Shown: in pieces, positions 4,789 through 6,866 of the stretch
Position numbering within the stretch: position 1 is the stretch's first letter
Layout of the letters: each line of letters starts with the position of its first letter
Origin: Chloroflexales bacterium
GTDB taxonomy: Bacteria > Chloroflexota > Chloroflexia > Chloroflexales > Chloroflexaceae
Direction: 5' to 3'
Length of the DNA: 6,866 bases
NCBI GenBank assembly: GCA_013336035.1
Contig: JAAXUL010000431.1
Location: 1-6,866, forward strand
Position numbers and translations under genes: made by a program
The notes under the pieces: generated by a model
Databases searched by the model: none
What the model was told of the DNA's origin: nothing
Seen by the model: only the letters and a program-made list of their open reading frames with translations

Positions 4789-6866
4789 CTACCGGGTGGG
4801 CTCCAGCAGCACCACGCCGCCGTCGCGCGTCGCGACCGCGAGTTGCCCCCCATCTGGCCTGAAGCTAAGCCCGAGGATCGAGCCCGCGAGGCCGAGGTCT
4901 ACACCACTCAGCCGCTCGCCGCTCGTGGCGTTCCAAAAGTCGACCTGCCCAGCGAGGGTCCCCGTCACCATGAGCGCGCCATCGGGCGAGAAGGCCAGGC
5001 TGTTGTACCAGCCCTGCTCGGCCGGCGGGGTCATGCTCCGCACCTCGTCGCCGCTGCCCGCCTTCCAGAGCTTCAGGCTGCCGTCGCTGCTCGCGCTGGC
5101 CACCATATCACCACCGGCCGGCATCTCGATCGCGGTGATCGGGCCCTGGTGTCCGCTGAAGGTGGTGAGGCGGTTGCCGCTGGTCACATCCCAAATGATC
5201 ACCTTCGGGCGCTCGGCCGGCTGATTGGTCACCCCGGCGATCTGCGAGCCGTCACGATTAAAGGCCAGGCCGTAAACCGGCCCGCCGAGGCCGCTCAGAG
5301 TACGCTGCACCGCGAGGCTGCGGGCGTCCCAGATCGCGATGTCGCCCTGATCATTGCCGGCGGCAATCAGGCGCCGGTCGCGGCTCACATCGACGGTCAG
5401 GGCCAGGCCGTCGAGGCCCTCGAGCTGGCGGCGCTCCTCCTGGGCGGGGCCCGCCACGGTGAGCACCATCACGTCGCCGCCATCGCTCGCGGCGACGAGC
5501 TGCGTGTCGCTCAGGAAGGCCAGGTACTGGCTGGTGGGCGCGCCCCCGCTCAGCGGGATCGCGCGACCATCGGCCAGCAGGTGGATCTTCACCAGGCCGT
5601 TCACCCCACCTGAGGCGAGGGCCTCGCCGCTGTCTGCATAAGATAGCGCGGTCACTGCGCCCTGGGCCAGGATGACACTTTTCGTCAGCTCGCGCCGGGT
5701 CACATCCCAGATCGCCAGGCTGCCCGACGTGTCGCTGCTGACAGCCAGGGTGCTGCCGTCCGGGTTCCAGCTGAGGCCGAGGAGCCGGAGCCCTACCTGA
5801 AGCACGCCCCGCTCTACCCCGGTGCGCGGGCTCCACAGACGCACCGTGCCATCGAGGCTGGCGCTGGCGATCAGGTTGCCGTCGGGGCTGTAGCTGACCC
5901 CGCGGATCACTACCCAGCCCTGGTGGCCCTTCAGCTCGCGGTCGAGCTTGCCATTGCTCGCATCGAGGATGTAGACGCTCCCGCTGACTGAGCCCACAGC
6001 GAGACTGCGGCCGTCAGGGCTGTAGCTGACGCCGGTGAGCCAGAAGGGCTTGCTGGTCTGTGGGTCTACAGGCGCGGTGTAGCGAAACTCTTCGCGCTGA
6101 CCACCGCTCGCCACATCCCACAGGCGGACGGTGCCATCACGCGAGACCGAGGCCAGGGTCGCGCCATCCGGGCTAAAGGCAAGATTGCCGAGGAAGTCTG
6201 TGTGGCCCTCAAGGCGGCGCAGCTGCCGGCCCGAGGCGATATCCCAGAGGATTACCGTGTTATCGGTACTGCCCGAGGCAAGGACAGCGCCGTCGGGACT
6301 AACAGCGAGGCTGCGGATCCAGCCTGTGTGGCCCTCGAGGCGGCGCAGCTCGCGCGCCGATCTGACGTCCCACAGACGGATCACAGTGTCGTCCTGAGCG
6401 CCCGAGGCCAGGGTTGCGCTGTCGGGAGTAAAGGCGAGGGCGCTGATCTCGCCTGTGTGGCCCTCGAGGCGCTGGCGAGGCTCAAGAGACGCCCCATCGC
6501 GCAGCTCGACTGCGCCACCAAGGCCTACGGCGACCAGAGAGCCATCGGGGGCATAGATCGCCGCGCCCACGACCTCGTCCTTGAGCTCGGCCGTCTGTGT
6601 AAACGTGGCCCGAGCCTCGATGATCGCCTTGGTCGTCGGGCTGATCTGGGCCGACCCCGGGGCGGTGGCGCTCTCTGTGACGCCCGCGTCCGGCCGGGCT
6701 GTGGACATAGCGGCCGGGCCGTCGAAGAAAGGCACTGTCGCGCCCTGGCTGAGCACCATCCAGCCGACCCAGGCACCGACGAGACAGATCGCCAGAGCAA
6801 TGACCGCCAGAAGGACGACGATGGCCAGGAGGCAGCCGTTGCTGACCCGAGGCGTCTGGCGTGGCG
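4789..6866 (-). CDS. Membrane-anchored WD40 protein with 14 repeats, 5'-partial
   Basis: The frame is open from the stop at 4789 to the right edge: 691 complete codons visible. The first ATG seen (6759) lies inside or at the end of a membrane helix, and no ATG, GTG or TTG lies in frame between it and the edge, so the true start is outside. Visible order: a short basic stretch PRQTPRVSN, one hydrophobic segment of about 25 residues (about 6760-6834), a Thr/Ser/Ala/Pro-rich linker, then WD40 repeats from about 6579 to the stop. Fourteen units of 40-50 residues can be laid out, many with SPDG, LAS.S.DGTV.LWD and GH, best kept in units 2-4 and worn in 8, 9 and 14. Fourteen fits two seven-bladed propellers, meeting near 5664. 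Propellers usually bind partners and have no catalysis; the domain should lie outside the cytoplasm. Function unknown. The unseen N-terminus might hold another domain, such as a kinase. Confidence 0.9.
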   Translation of the reverse strand, partial: PRQTPRVSNGCLLAIVVLLAVIALAICLVGAWVGWMVLSQGATVPFFDGPAAMSTARPDAGVTESATAPGSAQISPTTKAIIEARATFTQTAELKDEVVGAAIYAPDGSLVAVGLGGAVELRDGASLEPRQRLEGHTGEISALAFTPDSATLASGAQDDTVIRLWDVRSARELRRLEGHTGWIRSLAVSPDGAVLASGSTDNTVILWDIASGRQLRRLEGHTDFLGNLAFSPDGATLASVSRDGTVRLWDVASGGQREEFRYTAPVDPQTSKPFWLTGVSYSPDGRSLAVGSVSGSVYILDASNGKLDRELKGHQGWVVIRGVSYSPDGNLIASASLDGTVRLWSPRTGVERGVLQVGLRLLGLSWNPDGSTLAVSSDTSGSLAIWDVTRRELTKSVILAQGAVTALSYADSGEALASGGVNGLVKIHLLADGRAIPLSGGAPTSQYLAFLSDTQLVAASDGGDVMVLTVAGPAQEERRQLEGLDGLALTVDVSRDRRLIAAGNDQGDIAIWDARSLAVQRTLSGLGGPVYGLAFNRDGSQIAGVTNQPAERPKVIIWDVTSGNRLTTFSGHQGPITAIEMPAGGDMVASASSDGSLKLWKAGSGDEVRSMTPPAEQGWYNSLAFSPDGALMVTGTLAGQVDFWNATSGERLSGVDLGLAGSILGLSFRPDGGQLAVATRDGGVVLLEPTR
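6197..6471 (-). repeat. DNA-level repeats within WD40 units 1-4
   Basis: A block beginning TGTGTGGCCCTC recurs at 6197-6224, 6323-6350 and 6452-6471, spaced 126 and 129 bases (42 and 43 codons), one WD40 unit each. The first two copies differ at 2 of 28 bases; the third matches the second over 20 bases. They encode the RRLEGHTG-like strand at the unit junctions. Such nucleotide identity suggests recent duplication or gene conversion among these blades, while the later blades have diverged. Confidence 0.7.

Noticed and set aside
4715..4792. Terminator for the WD40 gene, and the CATCGCGGC direct repeat 60 bases apart (4719 and 4779)
   Set aside because: The only stem found (GTAGCG/CGCTAC) has a 27-base loop and no T-run. 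The short GC-rich repeat can arise by chance.
3798..5613. Plus-strand open frames of 319 and 283 codons (3798-4757 and 4762-5613)
   Set aside because: Both run antisense to nfi, the molybdoenzyme and the WD40 gene, with Ala/Gly/Leu/His-rich shadow composition and no recognisable domain.
6760..6834. Lipoprotein signal in the WD40 protein (LAIC)
   Set aside because: The residue before the Cys is Ile rather than Gly, Ala or Ser, and the hydrophobic stretch continues past the Cys. It fits a membrane anchor better.

Overview
The window reads as ordinary chromosome of a GC-rich bacterium. All genes lie on the minus strand and are transcribed from right to left: a WD40-repeat membrane protein (cut by the right edge), a small molybdopterin oxidoreductase, endonuclease V, then the str operon rpsL-rpsG-fusA (fusA cut by the left edge). 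The S12 protein carries the longer N-terminal loop seen in Bacillus-type S12, and the neighbours include a large extracytoplasmic WD40 protein and a YuiH-type molybdoenzyme. Together with the codon bias this suggests Chloroflexota, possibly class Chloroflexia. That is inference from general resemblance only, and the genus cannot be named.

Layout by plus-strand coordinates: 1-2038 fusA (EF-G, about 20 C-terminal residues missing); 2039-2140 a structured spacer with the fusA ribosome binding site; 2141-2614 rpsG (S7); 2615-2686 a spacer with a strong hairpin; 2687-3121 rpsL (S12); 3122-3271 the str leader with two hairpins; 3277-3305 an almost perfect sigma-70 type promoter; 3332-4039 nfi; 4002-4616 the molybdoenzyme, overlapping nfi by 38 bases; 4617-4788 an intergenic stretch with a consensus -10 box and an inverted repeat at the expected start site; 4789-6866 the WD40 gene, whose true start lies beyond the right edge.

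There are three probable transcription units. The str operon makes two small-subunit ribosomal proteins and the translocase EF-G, and is driven by its own promoter rather than following rpoBC. The molybdoenzyme and nfi overlap and are probably co-transcribed, though their functions (redox chemistry and inosine/deaminated-base repair) have no obvious link. The WD40 protein has one membrane anchor followed by 14 repeat units, which fits two seven-bladed propellers outside the cytoplasm.

No tRNA, rRNA, CRISPR array, insertion sequence or phage gene was seen. No clearly new system is visible. The points most worth a second look are the RNA structures in the str operon (one could mask the fusA ribosome binding site), the operator-like repeat upstream of the molybdoenzyme, and the unseen N-terminus of the WD40 protein.
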